Source: an uncultured Rhodospirillales bacterium (GTDB taxonomy: Bacteria; Pseudomonadota; Alphaproteobacteria; Rhodospirillales; UBA2165). From it: DNA of 64,000 nucleotides. The DNA lies in NCBI GenBank assembly GCA_913055735.1, contig CAJXKD010000001.1, positions 992,001-1,056,000 on the forward strand, read 5' to 3'. Shown piece by piece: positions 10,611-20,229 of the stretch. The position numbers and the translations under genes were made by a program. The notes under the pieces are model-generated. The model was not told the DNA's origin, did not search any database, and was given only the letters and a program-made list of their open reading frames with translations. Numbering within the stretch: the stretch's first letter is position 1; every line of letters starts with the position of its first letter.

Positions 10611-10767
10611 CGAAATCAATTCCTTCAGCGAGAGGTGTTTCTTGGAGACATATCGCCTCCTGACGGGGAGGCACCCGCCCGGCGATGTGATCCGGCACCG
10701 CTTGGCCTTGGCCACCTGCAGGTTTAAGCTATGAGGAGAGACGAAGGCCGAAAGGAAAAGGTGCTCT

Positions 10768-11190
<423 letters not shown>

Positions 11191-11199
11191 CCGCCGCGT

Positions 11200-12138
11200 A
11201 TGGCCGCTCCGCCGGGGTTCCTTGCCCGCGCCGAAGCGCGGTATTCCAACAACGTGCTCGGTATCGCCTACATGGTGGTATCGGTGATTTTTCTCGCCGC
11301 CGTCGACACGGTGGTGAAAATCGTCGCCAGGGACGCCGCCGCGCCCATCCATCCAGTCGAAATCGTTTTCTTCCGTAATCTGTTCGGATTGGTGGCGCTG
11401 GCGCCTTACTTCCTGCGCACCGGTTTGGGCGGTTTCAAGACCGAGCGCCTGGGCTTCCATGCGCTGCGCGGCGCGGTGCATTCGGTGGGTATGATCAGCT
11501 GGTTCTGGGCGCTGACCCTGACGACCCTCGCCGACGCGACGGCACTGTCGTTCATGATGCCCATCTTCGCCACCATGGGCGCGATCCTGTTCATGGGCGA
11601 GCCGAGCCGCCGCAACCGCTGGCTCGCCATCGCCATCAGCTTCGTTGGGATGCTGATTATTCTGCGCCCCGGCGTCGGCGCGATCACCGCGGGATCGGCG
11701 CTGGTGCTGTTGAGCGCCGTCGGGGCGGCAAGCTCGAAACTCCTGATGAAAAGCCTGTCGCGGACCGACAGCGTGCCCGCCATCCTTTTCTACCTCACCT
11801 TCTTCCTGACCATATTCTCGTTCGTTCCGTCGGTGTTCGTCTGGACGTGGCCGACGCCACAGTCCCTAGCGCTTTTGTTCCTCATTGGGATTTTCGGCAT
11901 CCTCGGCCATCTGTTCATGACCTGGTCGTTCCGCCTAGGCGACGTAACGGCGGTGGAACCCGCCTATTTCACCCGGCTGATCTTCGCGGCCATCATCGGC
12001 TACGTCTTTTTCACCGAGGCGCCACCGATTTGGACGTATGTGGGATCGGCGGTGATTGTCCTCGGTTCCGCCTGGCTGGTGCGCTCCGAAGCGCGCGAAG
12101 CAAGACGCGCGCTTCTCACCACCCAAAAACCTCTTTAG
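11200..12138 (+). CDS. EamA/DMT-superfamily permease
   Basis: A 312-residue inner-membrane protein with ten predicted helices arranged as two EamA repeats (first near residues 20-150, second near 160-295). Typical motifs are FFRNLFGLVALAP in repeat 1 and the terminal helix pair with FFTEAPPIWTYVGSAVIV. DMT exporters move small metabolites such as amino acids or nucleotide-like compounds; the substrate is unknown. Its stop overlaps the stop of the convergent hydrolase gene at 12135. Confidence 0.85.
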   Translation: MAAPPGFLARAEARYSNNVLGIAYMVVSVIFLAAVDTVVKIVARDAAAPIHPVEIVFFRNLFGLVALAPYFLRTGLGGFKTERLGFHALRGAVHSVGMISWFWALTLTTLADATALSFMMPIFATMGAILFMGEPSRRNRWLAIAISFVGMLIILRPGVGAITAGSALVLLSAVGAASSKLLMKSLSRTDSVPAILFYLTFFLTIFSFVPSVFVWTWPTPQSLALLFLIGIFGILGHLFMTWSFRLGDVTAVEPAYFTRLIFAAIIGYVFFTEAPPIWTYVGSAVIVLGSAWLVRSEAREARRALLTTQKPL

Positions 12139-12836
12139 CGTAACGTGTTGAGAATCTCCACGGTGCGCGCCCAGGAGTGCGCCGAGGCATCGGCGTCCCA
12201 GGCCGGAATGCTTTGCGCCGTATAGCCATGCACGACGCCGGGATAGGTGTGGATTTCGAGATTGTCCATGCGCGCAGCAGCAGCTTGAAACTTCTCCACC
12301 ACCTCGGGCGGTGCGGCGTGATCCTCGGTGCCCCAATGTAGGCTGACCGGCGCGGAAACGTTCTCCAGCTCGTCGAACCAATCCTCGACATTGGTGCCGT
12401 GGTACGCAAAGCCCGCATCGAGGCCGAGGCGCGCCGGCCCGATCAGCGCATAGGGCCCGCCAAAGCAAAAACCCGCAACAGCCACCTTGCCGTTGCACTC
12501 GGGCCGCGTCTTGAGATCGGCAACCGCATCGGCCAAATCCTGGACACCTTGCTCGATCAGGTCGTGGCGGGGTTGGGCGCGGGCGCGGGCGCGTTTCATG
12601 TCCTCCTCGCTCCGGGTCAACGGACCGGAATCGCCCCGCCAGAAGAAATCAGGCGCGGACACGACGAAGCCCTGCGCGGCGAGATTGTCGGTCATGTTGC
12701 GCATATCGTCGTCGACGCCAAACACCGCAGCCACAAATACAATGCCGGGACCCGTTCCGTTATCCGGCGGCAACGCGAGATAGGCCGGGATTTCCCCGCC
12801 ACCAGAAGATGTAATTGTAATGTCCGTGCCCGCCAT
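12135..12836 (-). CDS. dienelactone hydrolase family protein
   Basis: A 233-residue alpha/beta hydrolase of the dienelactone hydrolase type. The nucleophile elbow carries Cys (GFCFGG), the acid is Asp in HWGTEDHAAP and the His lies in GVVHGY, which is the Cys-Asp-His triad of DLH. In aromatic degradation DLH opens dienelactones, but many homologues act on other esters. The ATG at 12836 has GGGAGG six nt upstream and is preferred over a TTG at 12851. It stands alone and converges on the EamA gene. Confidence 0.85.
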   Translation of the reverse strand: MAGTDITITSSGGGEIPAYLALPPDNGTGPGIVFVAAVFGVDDDMRNMTDNLAAQGFVVSAPDFFWRGDSGPLTRSEEDMKRARARAQPRHDLIEQGVQDLADAVADLKTRPECNGKVAVAGFCFGGPYALIGPARLGLDAGFAYHGTNVEDWFDELENVSAPVSLHWGTEDHAAPPEVVEKFQAAAARMDNLEIHTYPGVVHGYTAQSIPAWDADASAHSWARTVEILNTLR

Positions 12837-12917
12837 GACGTGCCTCCCCAATAAGATTATTTCGTTGACGAGATTATGGGGAAGTTCGGCCGGATGGCCA
12901 AGATGCGCAGAAGAACG

Positions 12918-13751
12918 TTATTTCCACGACGGTTTGCGGTATTCGCGCACTTCGGTAACGCCGTATCCGGCCTCCGCTGGGATATGGAAGATAAAACCAT
13001 CGTCGGTGAGTTCCATGCCCGGCTCTACCGAGACAATGGGCCGTGTCCGCGCCGCCTCGATCGCTTCCTCGACCGTTTTGCTTTCGCCGAGCATGGCAAC
13101 GTTGAGCCGCGTCGCGATAACCACCGTGCGGCGCCCGGCTTCTGCATCGGCGAGGGCGTCTTCGGGACGGATCCACACGGAATCGACGGTTTCGCGGTGA
13201 TCATGCCCCGCCAACTGTCCCTCGGGCGCCGCGGCCAGATAGAACATGGTGTCGAACCGTTTGGGCGATTGGCGCGGCGTGATCCAATGGGCGAACGGGA
13301 TCATGGCGTCAGCCGCAAAGGTAAGCGTCTCTGTCGCGACCACGTCGCGGAGCGACATCTCGTTGTGATGCAACGGCTCGCGGTATTTATCGGCGAGTTC
13401 CGTCGTGCGCTTCGGCCCCAGATAAGTGCCCCCCGGTGCATCGCGCGCGAGCAGCACGCCCGCTTCCTCGAAAGTTTCCCGGATACCGCATAGACGGAGC
13501 GCCACCTCGTCATCCTCGAGCCCGTCACGCCCGTCGGTGACCGCGAATACCTCGGGGTGCGCATCGGCGGGGTCGAGCTTCCCGCCCGGAAACACCAGCG
13601 CACCCGAGGCAAAATCCACCTGGCGGTGGCGCTCGACCATGAAGACTTCGAGGCCCGCCGCCCCGTCGCGCAACAGCAGCACCGTCGCCGACAACAGCGC
13701 TTCGACCGGCGCGCGCGGCGCCTCTGTCGATGTCCTTGGCGTTCCGGACAT
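12918..13751 (-). CDS. Nudix hydrolase, NUDT7/NUDT19 (acyl-CoA diphosphatase)-like
   Basis: A 277-residue Nudix enzyme. The Nudix box is split by an insertion: FPGGKLDPAD is followed about 25 residues later by GIRETFEEAGVLL, the layout of eukaryotic NUDT19/NUDT7 that cleave CoA and acyl-CoA to 4'-phosphopantetheine derivatives and 3',5'-ADP. The preceding EDDEVALRLC also resembles NUDT19. The ATG at 13751 follows AGAAGG. It begins 10 nt after the CmcJ-like gene ends, so the two probably form an operon. Substrate is an inference from architecture. Confidence 0.8.
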   Translation of the reverse strand: MSGTPRTSTEAPRAPVEALLSATVLLLRDGAAGLEVFMVERHRQVDFASGALVFPGGKLDPADAHPEVFAVTDGRDGLEDDEVALRLCGIRETFEEAGVLLARDAPGGTYLGPKRTTELADKYREPLHHNEMSLRDVVATETLTFAADAMIPFAHWITPRQSPKRFDTMFYLAAAPEGQLAGHDHRETVDSVWIRPEDALADAEAGRRTVVIATRLNVAMLGESKTVEEAIEAARTRPIVSVEPGMELTDDGFIFHIPAEAGYGVTEVREYRKPSWK

Positions 13752-13761
13752 GCGGGACCTT

Positions 13762-14622
13762 CTAGGAGACGTCTTCGTCGAAGAAGGCGATGGAGCGGAT
13801 TTCGATGGATTCGCGCGGCGGTGCGCCGGCAGGTGTCGTCGGGTCGTTGAACGAGGTATGCGCCGTGAAACGCGCACGGCCGTCCTTGGCCGATTCGTAC
13901 ACCTTGAACACCAACGCCTCGTCACGTGCCATCAACGGGAAATAGTACCAATCGTGATCGGGGTTGTACGACACCCAATAGGTTTCGCCGACCCGGTTGG
14001 GATAGCGCCGTTCGGCAGCAATGAGATCCTTGGTGGGCAGGCTGCGGGCATCGGCGATGGCCAACGGGTTGGATTGGATGGGCGTGTTGATGGCGCGCCA
14101 GATTTGGATGATGGCAAAGCGCTTCTTCAACAGTTCCTCGGCCTCATCCGGCAGCACGTCGCGCACCCGCTGTGGCCCCGACCATTCGGTGTAGTCGTTG
14201 TGGACAGACAGCACGGGTTCGCGGAGAAGCTTCTCTTCGCGCACCTTTTCATCGCCGTTACGCACGGTGTGATCGAAGATCACGACGCGAGACGCGCCGG
14301 AGACCTTTTTGATCAACTCCTCGGCCTCACGGTAGTAGATCGATTTGATCTCTTCCGGATCGTAGAAACTTTTCATCTGCGTCTTATGATCGACAAACTC
14401 GAAGCCATTGACGTCGAGCTTGAACGTATCGCGCATGGGCCGGCCATTGCGGATGTGCACCGCTTGCTCGTTGGTGGCACCGGTGCGCTTACGCATGGTG
14501 TTGGCAGGACCGAATGTCTCGTTGACCGGCTTGACGCCCGTGTCGACCGCATAGGTCAGGAAGGCTTCGATCTCTGTCGGTGCGGCGGCCGCGTCGGGCG
14601 CCTGCATTGTGGTCGTGGCCAT
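13762..14622 (-). CDS. CmcJ/NvfI-family (AsaB/gibberellin A4 desaturase-like) oxidoreductase
   Basis: A 286-residue protein matching the CmcJ/AsaB family: VVIFDHTVRN, VLSVHNDYT, RFAIIQIWRAINTPIQSNPLAIADARSL (a conserved Arg/Asp segment) and a C-terminal FKVYESAKDGRARFTAHTSF. Members occur in fungal natural-product clusters and in proteobacteria and are considered Fe(II)/2-oxoglutarate-related or hydroxylase/methylation partners; the bacterial reaction is not established. It heads a two-gene operon with the Nudix hydrolase. Family call is good, reaction unknown. Confidence 0.75.
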   Translation of the reverse strand: MATTTMQAPDAAAAPTEIEAFLTYAVDTGVKPVNETFGPANTMRKRTGATNEQAVHIRNGRPMRDTFKLDVNGFEFVDHKTQMKSFYDPEEIKSIYYREAEELIKKVSGASRVVIFDHTVRNGDEKVREEKLLREPVLSVHNDYTEWSGPQRVRDVLPDEAEELLKKRFAIIQIWRAINTPIQSNPLAIADARSLPTKDLIAAERRYPNRVGETYWVSYNPDHDWYYFPLMARDEALVFKVYESAKDGRARFTAHTSFNDPTTPAGAPPRESIEIRSIAFFDEDVS

Positions 14623-14743
14623 AAGAGGGTCCTCGTCTGCGGGTGTCTATTTCTTGCCAATAGACTTAAGCCCTGGCGGCAGACCGCGCAAGCGCCCGAG
14701 GGAAATATGGGAAAAATATGGGAAGTATCTGGGGGGATTCGGC

Positions 14744-14881
14744 CTAATACCGGACTTTCAGGGTGATTACCGTCCCACTGGAGGCCACGTCGAACGCGGC
14801 CGTGTCAAAGGCTGGCGGGCCGAGGAAAACGGGGGCATCGTTGGAGAAACCGTAGCCCTCCAACGGGAAGCCGTTGACGAA
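14744..14881 (-). pseudogene. 3' remnant of a DUF2141-family gene
   Basis: Read on the minus strand this stretch encodes 45 residues and a TAG stop that align with the C-terminal third of the intact DUF2141 gene at 16839-17273 (shared PLEGYGFSNDAPVFLGPP). The last 15 residues differ (ending TLKVRY instead of ALKIRY), so it was a separate tandem paralogue, not a simple copy. Its 5' two-thirds are missing and replaced by the AT-rich insertion that begins near 14882. The surrounding 14623-15039 holds no other gene. Confidence 0.75.
14790..14848. repeat. 59-bp perfect direct repeat, left copy
   Basis: Bases 14790-14848 are identical to 16885-16943 and in the same orientation, lying in homologous parts of the truncated and intact DUF2141 genes. 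Similarity falls to roughly three quarters just outside the block, which suggests recombination or gene conversion between the two copies. Confidence 0.85.
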
Positions 14882-15039
14882 TGAGCTTTTGATACACGGT
14901 TTTAGTTGTGATCATTGCTTGGTCGACATGGGCCTCAGCCTAAATAATCAACTCGGAAAAATCTATCTTTGATAGAATCATATGTGATAAATTCAATTAA
15001 TAAGAATACGTTGTATATTCGCTGAATTGGGGGCTTGCC

Positions 15040-16047
15040 ATGTCATTTAATCTAAAAGCGATTTCATTGACGACGTTACTTTTTGCAACGCTTTCATCAT
15101 CGGCAGTTTCCGCGGAGCAGCTGTCTGTGAGCTATTGCTTTGGTGATCGGGGCGGCTTGATCCCCAAAGCATTTGATGGAACACATTACCCGCTTTCTTT
15201 TCACGTTGACGGTTTCTGCCAAGTATTTAAACCCAATAGAGTCATTGAAGGCACTCGCAATGGATTACGCGACATCGGAATAGCCCATTCAAGTTTTGCC
15301 GGACGGTACGACGATCATCTGGGGCTACTACAATATCCAGATACTTTCGAAAGCGCCGAAGGCTTTATTAATTTTGCAAGTAGCGACGAGGCAAAATCGC
15401 TCTTCCAGGAATTTGAAAAGCAGGCAAACGTAAAGTTTTTAGGGCTCGCTTATCTTGGGAGCCGAAATCTTCTATCGAAAGACACCATTCGACCAAGCGA
15501 TAAGCTGCAAGGTAAATATATCGCGGTATTGCCGAGACCCGGTGTAATCGAACTGTTTCGAGAGCAAACAGGTCGCACCCCGCAAAAAGCTCCAGCTCAT
15601 CTTGGCCATCGACTTGAAATGATACAGAAGGGTGTTGTCGACTACGTTGATGTAAATTCTGTTGAATTAAACGAATTCTGGAGAGGCAATCGCTTTATTG
15701 CCCAAAATTTGAATGTCAACTTTGTACGAAGTTCTCATTCATTTGACAGTGTAATCTTTATGATGAATTCCAAGAGCTTCGATAGCCTTCCAGGCAGCAA
15801 ACGCGACGAAATTGAACCAACATTTCAGCGTATAACCAGAAAGTTGAGCATGCTGGCGCTCGATGCTGAAACAGAGTTGTTTAAACGTATGAGTAATTCT
15901 CCCCTCAATTACTGGGAAGGCGCAATCTCAGCGAAGAAAAAGAAAAAATGCGGTGGAACTTGTCCAAAGAATGGGGCATGCCCCCAACAGTTCTTTGCAA
16001 AGAAAAAAAAGGAATGTTGTCCAAAGAATGGCGCCTGCACACAATGA
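15040..16047 (+). CDS. TRAP-type (DctP-like) substrate-binding protein with repeated Lys/Cys tail
   Basis: A 335-residue exported protein. A signal peptide (MSFNLKAISLTTLLFATLS, cleavage likely after SAVSA) precedes a domain resembling DctP binding proteins: a GLAYLGSRNLLS-like strand, a KLQGKYIAVLP segment and near residue 240-260 SVIFMMNSKSFDSLPGSKRDEI, the usual MNKxxWDSLP region. The last ~35 residues are unlike any binding protein: two copies of AKKKK(K)-Cys with CPKNGAC. DNA is AT-rich compared with all flanking genes, pointing to horizontal acquisition. No TRAP DctQ/DctM genes are present. Its stop overlaps the next gene (ATGA). GGGGG precedes the ATG. Confidence 0.65.
   Translation: MSFNLKAISLTTLLFATLSSSAVSAEQLSVSYCFGDRGGLIPKAFDGTHYPLSFHVDGFCQVFKPNRVIEGTRNGLRDIGIAHSSFAGRYDDHLGLLQYPDTFESAEGFINFASSDEAKSLFQEFEKQANVKFLGLAYLGSRNLLSKDTIRPSDKLQGKYIAVLPRPGVIELFREQTGRTPQKAPAHLGHRLEMIQKGVVDYVDVNSVELNEFWRGNRFIAQNLNVNFVRSSHSFDSVIFMMNSKSFDSLPGSKRDEIEPTFQRITRKLSMLALDAETELFKRMSNSPLNYWEGAISAKKKKKCGGTCPKNGACPQQFFAKKKKECCPKNGACTQ
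16005..16011 (+). other. A AAA AAG slippery heptamer, candidate -1 frameshift site
   Basis: The heptamer lies in phase with the binding-protein frame (codons AAA at 16003 and 16006, AAG at 16009). This is the dnaX-type -1 slippery sequence. A -1 shift would continue as GMLSKEWRLHT directly into the frame of the downstream membrane protein, producing a fusion. No downstream hairpin was obvious to the eye, so function is unproven. Confidence 0.35.
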
Positions 16048-16835
16048 CCACTGAAGAAACAGCAAAAGGTAATTCTCAGGATCTGGCAGATCTTGACCGG
16101 ACAAAAAAAACGCCCGCACGAAAGAAATTTAATGTTCGCGGACTTTCGGTTTCTGACTACGTCGCTGTTTCAGGGTTTGCTTTAGCGCTAGTTGGGAACG
16201 GATATCTGCTTATCGAGCACCTTAGAGGTGCCGAATTAACTTTTTTTCCTCCTGATGAGGTCGAGTTTAGGTGCACAGAGTTTGACCATGTTGGCCCCGA
16301 TCAATTCGACTCCGATCCTGATGGTCATTATCATTGCTCACAGAGGAGCAACCTTACTCTTACCGCGACGATGTCTTATGTGAATACGGGACGCGTCAAC
16401 TACAATGCCGTGTTACGTAGAGAATACGCGAGCGTGCGTTTTTCTGCGAAGAATAAGGTAGATTTGGGGTGGCAGTATTTTTCAGACATCACCAGCGTGG
16501 ACGTCGAAGAAAAAGTTGCCGTACCGAGCTTAATTCCAGGTGCTGGTTCACTAAGTCATGAAACTAGGTTTTATCCTAAGATAATAAATGGATTACGCCC
16601 AAATCACATGAAATGGTCGGACTTCCGAAATCTTTACGAACCTTCAAACGAAGGCATTCCATCGCCCATAGCTACCGTGGATTTGGCAGCAGAACTATTC
16701 GGAATGGAAGAGAAATTAAGTGCAAGCTGTACTATCGAATTTGACAATCAAACCATCGAGAAACTTCGCGATCACGGTGATCATTTTTTCGCAATAACGT
16801 TACCTTGTGTACAAAAAAATCTACGGTCGGATTGA
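16044..16835 (+). CDS. single-pass membrane protein of unknown function in AT-rich insertion
   Basis: A 263-residue protein. Residues 1-40 are hydrophilic and basic (RTKKTPARKKFNVRG), followed by one hydrophobic segment (YVAVSGFALALVGNGYLLI), so the N-terminus is probably cytoplasmic and the ~200-residue C-terminal domain periplasmic. That domain is rich in beta-type segments and has a few Cys (FRCTEFDH, HYHCSQ, SASCTIEF, LPCVQ). No family is recognised. The start overlaps the stop of the binding-protein gene (ATGA) and has no ribosome binding site of its own, so translation is coupled. Codon use is AT-rich like its partner. It ends 3 nt before the convergent DUF2141 gene. Confidence 0.65.
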   Translation: MTTEETAKGNSQDLADLDRTKKTPARKKFNVRGLSVSDYVAVSGFALALVGNGYLLIEHLRGAELTFFPPDEVEFRCTEFDHVGPDQFDSDPDGHYHCSQRSNLTLTATMSYVNTGRVNYNAVLRREYASVRFSAKNKVDLGWQYFSDITSVDVEEKVAVPSLIPGAGSLSHETRFYPKIINGLRPNHMKWSDFRNLYEPSNEGIPSPIATVDLAAELFGMEEKLSASCTIEFDNQTIEKLRDHGDHFFAITLPCVQKNLRSD

Positions 16836-16838
16836 GAA

Positions 16839-17273
16839 TCAATACCGAATCTTAAGGGCAACACCTACATCCTCTGAAAATATTTCGAACGCGGCCGTGT
16901 CAAAGGCTGGCGGGCCGAGGAAAACGGGGGCATCGTTGGAGAAGCCGTAGCCTTCGAGGGGCATGCCGATGGCGTTGGTGGCCATCTCATCGTTGTCATC
17001 CTCGTCATGATGAACGGCGAGGGCGTAATTCCCGGGCGGCAGATCACCGAGCGTTACCGTGACACTGTCACGCTGGGCAGGCACCTCGAAGCTGCGGAGC
17101 TTGGTGCCTTCGGGAAATTCCGCTGCTTGGTCGTACACGGCAATGCGCAAGACGCCCGCGTCGCTGCGCAAACCAGTCACCGTGATGATCAGTTCACCGG
17201 CGTACGCGCCGGACGCGGCAAAGCACACGGCGAATAAGCCGCCCGCCAGAACGGCAGCGATGAAACGGCGCAT
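16839..17273 (-). CDS. DUF2141 family secreted protein
   Basis: A 144-residue exported protein: Sec signal peptide MRRFIAAVLAGGLFAVCFA with cleavage after AYA, then a DUF2141 beta-sandwich (LIITVTGLRSDAGVLRIAVYD, LPPGNYALAVHHDEDDNDEM, and the family motif PLEGYGFSNDA). Function of the family is unknown. The ATG at 17273 follows GGGAGGAG; the upstream in-frame residues do not fit a signal peptide. A truncated paralogue lies at 14744-14881 on the other side of the AT-rich insertion, and a 59-bp repeat is shared with it. Confidence 0.85.
   Translation of the reverse strand: MRRFIAAVLAGGLFAVCFAASGAYAGELIITVTGLRSDAGVLRIAVYDQAAEFPEGTKLRSFEVPAQRDSVTVTLGDLPPGNYALAVHHDEDDNDEMATNAIGMPLEGYGFSNDAPVFLGPPAFDTAAFEIFSEDVGVALKIRY
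16885..16943. repeat. 59-bp perfect direct repeat, right copy
   Basis: Identical to 14790-14848. It lies within the C-terminal coding part of the intact DUF2141 gene, 2,095 bp from the left copy, with the AT-rich two-gene insertion between them. Confidence 0.85.
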
Positions 17274-17336
17274 GGCTCCTCCCGCCAGCCAGTTTAAAGC
17301 AGGCGGAAGCATAAGCCCAAGAAGGTTATGGGAGGG

Positions 17337-17768
17337 TTAGTGCTTCTCGGTCGAGTGGCCGAAAGTGGCGGCAACCAGGGCTTCCGAGACGCGGAGTTCT
17401 ACTTCGGCCTCGAAGCGGGTCAGCTCGTCGGCGGCGGCGTGCGCTTCCTTGGCCTTGGCCAACCGGGCCGAGGCGTCATCGGCGCTGATCTCGGATACCG
17501 GCACCGCAGCATCGGCCAGCACCGTACAGCGTTCGGCTGTCGCCTCGGCAAAGCCGCCTTCGACGAAAATCCGCTCGGTCACCTTGCCGCCGTTGTGCAC
17601 GTCGACAATTCCCGGGCGGAGCCGGCTGATGAGCGGCGTGTGGCCGGGCAGCACGCCGAAATCGCCGTCGGCACCCGGCACCACAATCATATCCGCCTCC
17701 TCCGACGCCATCAGGCGCGCGGGCGTGGCGAGATCGAAAGCGACCTTGTTGGGATTGCTGTCGGCCAT
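17337..17768 (-). CDS. atpC: ATP synthase F1 subunit epsilon
   Basis: A 143-residue epsilon subunit: N-terminal beta-sandwich (KVAFDLATPARLMASEEADMI, GADGDFGVLPGHTPLISRLRPG) and a C-terminal helical region with the Ala/Glu-rich KAKEAHAAADE segment. It forms part of the rotor stalk and can inhibit ATP hydrolysis. Last gene of the atpHAGDC operon, 35 nt after atpD. As is usual in alphaproteobacteria, the F0 genes are not in this cluster. Confidence 0.96.
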   Translation of the reverse strand: MADSNPNKVAFDLATPARLMASEEADMIVVPGADGDFGVLPGHTPLISRLRPGIVDVHNGGKVTERIFVEGGFAEATAERCTVLADAAVPVSEISADDASARLAKAKEAHAAADELTRFEAEVELRVSEALVAATFGHSTEKH

Positions 17769-17803
17769 GTGTGCCTCTTATCCTTTGGCTTTCCCTACGG
17801 GCG

Positions 17804-19273
<1,470 letters not shown>

Positions 19274-20173
19274 CTAGACGGCTTCGGCACCCGAAATAAT
19301 TTCAATCAATTCACTGGTGATCTTCGCCTGACGGCTGCGGTTATAGGTCAGTGTCAGGTCGTCGATCATATCGCCCGCGTTGCGGGTCGCGTTATCCATA
19401 GCGCTCATCCGGGCTCCGTGTTCGGACGCGCCACTCTCAAGAAGCGCGTGGAACACCTGAACACGCAGGTTGGTCGGCAGCAGTTCGCCGAGGATATCCT
19501 CACCCACCGGCTCGAACTCGTAAATCGCGCCGCCCGCCGTTGCCGCTGTTTCCTCGCCCTCGCCTTCAGCCGGAGCCTCGATGGAAACGGGGATCAGTTG
19601 CTGCACGGTAACGATCTGGGTCATTGCCGACACGAAGCGGTTATAGATCACCGTGCAAACGTCGAACTCGCCTGCATCGAACATCTCGACCAGTCTCTTG
19701 GCGATGTCACCCGCTTCGTCGATGGTGACCACGGTGCGGCCGATATCCTGAATGGTATCGACGATCTTGTCGCCATGCTCACGGCGCAGCTGGTCGCGCC
19801 CCTTACGGCCGATACACAGCAATTTAACCGTCTTACCGTCGGCTTCAAGTGCCCGGATACGATTGCGGGTTTCACGCGAAATGTTGGCGTTGAAACCGCC
19901 ACACAAACCGCGATCCGACGTCACGACGATCAAGAGATGGACATTGTCCGACCCCGATCCGGCGAGCAATTTCGGCCCGCCTTCGCCGGCACCCGGCGTC
20001 GCCAGAACGGAAGCGATCATACGCTCCATACGTTCCGAAAACGGGCGTGCCTGTTCCGCCGCATCCTGCGCCCGGCGCAAGCGGCTCGCCGCCACCATTT
20101 TCATGGCTGACGTGATCTTGCGCGTCGAGTTAACGCTCGAAATCCGGTTTTTGAGTTCCTTGAGATTGGCCAT
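19274..20173 (-). CDS. atpG: ATP synthase F1 subunit gamma
   Basis: The central rotor subunit (299 residues), with the N-terminal coiled-coil helix ([20 protein letters not shown]), the conserved [17 protein letters not shown] and the C-terminal helix [27 protein letters not shown]. It carries an Ala/Glu-rich insertion ([13 protein letters not shown]) around residue 210 that is more extended than in E. coli. It sits between atpA and atpD. Confidence 0.98.
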   Translation of the reverse strand: MANLKELKNRISSVNSTRKITSAMKMVAASRLRRAQDAAEQARPFSERMERMIASVLATPGAGEGGPKLLAGSGSDNVHLLIVVTSDRGLCGGFNANISRETRNRIRALEADGKTVKLLCIGRKGRDQLRREHGDKIVDTIQDIGRTVVTIDEAGDIAKRLVEMFDAGEFDVCTVIYNRFVSAMTQIVTVQQLIPVSIEAPAEGEGEETAATAGGAIYEFEPVGEDILGELLPTNLRVQVFHALLESGASEHGARMSAMDNATRNAGDMIDDLTLTYNRSRQAKITSELIEIISGAEAV

Positions 20174-20229
20174 ATGCTTGTCGTCAGGCTCGCGGTTTCG
20201 TTGGTGCCGTCAGTTTCCTAAGGCGTCCT

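Noticed and set aside
14609..14884. Plus-strand 91-codon ORF upstream of the AT-rich island
   Set aside because: It is antisense to the DUF2141 remnant and has no start signal.
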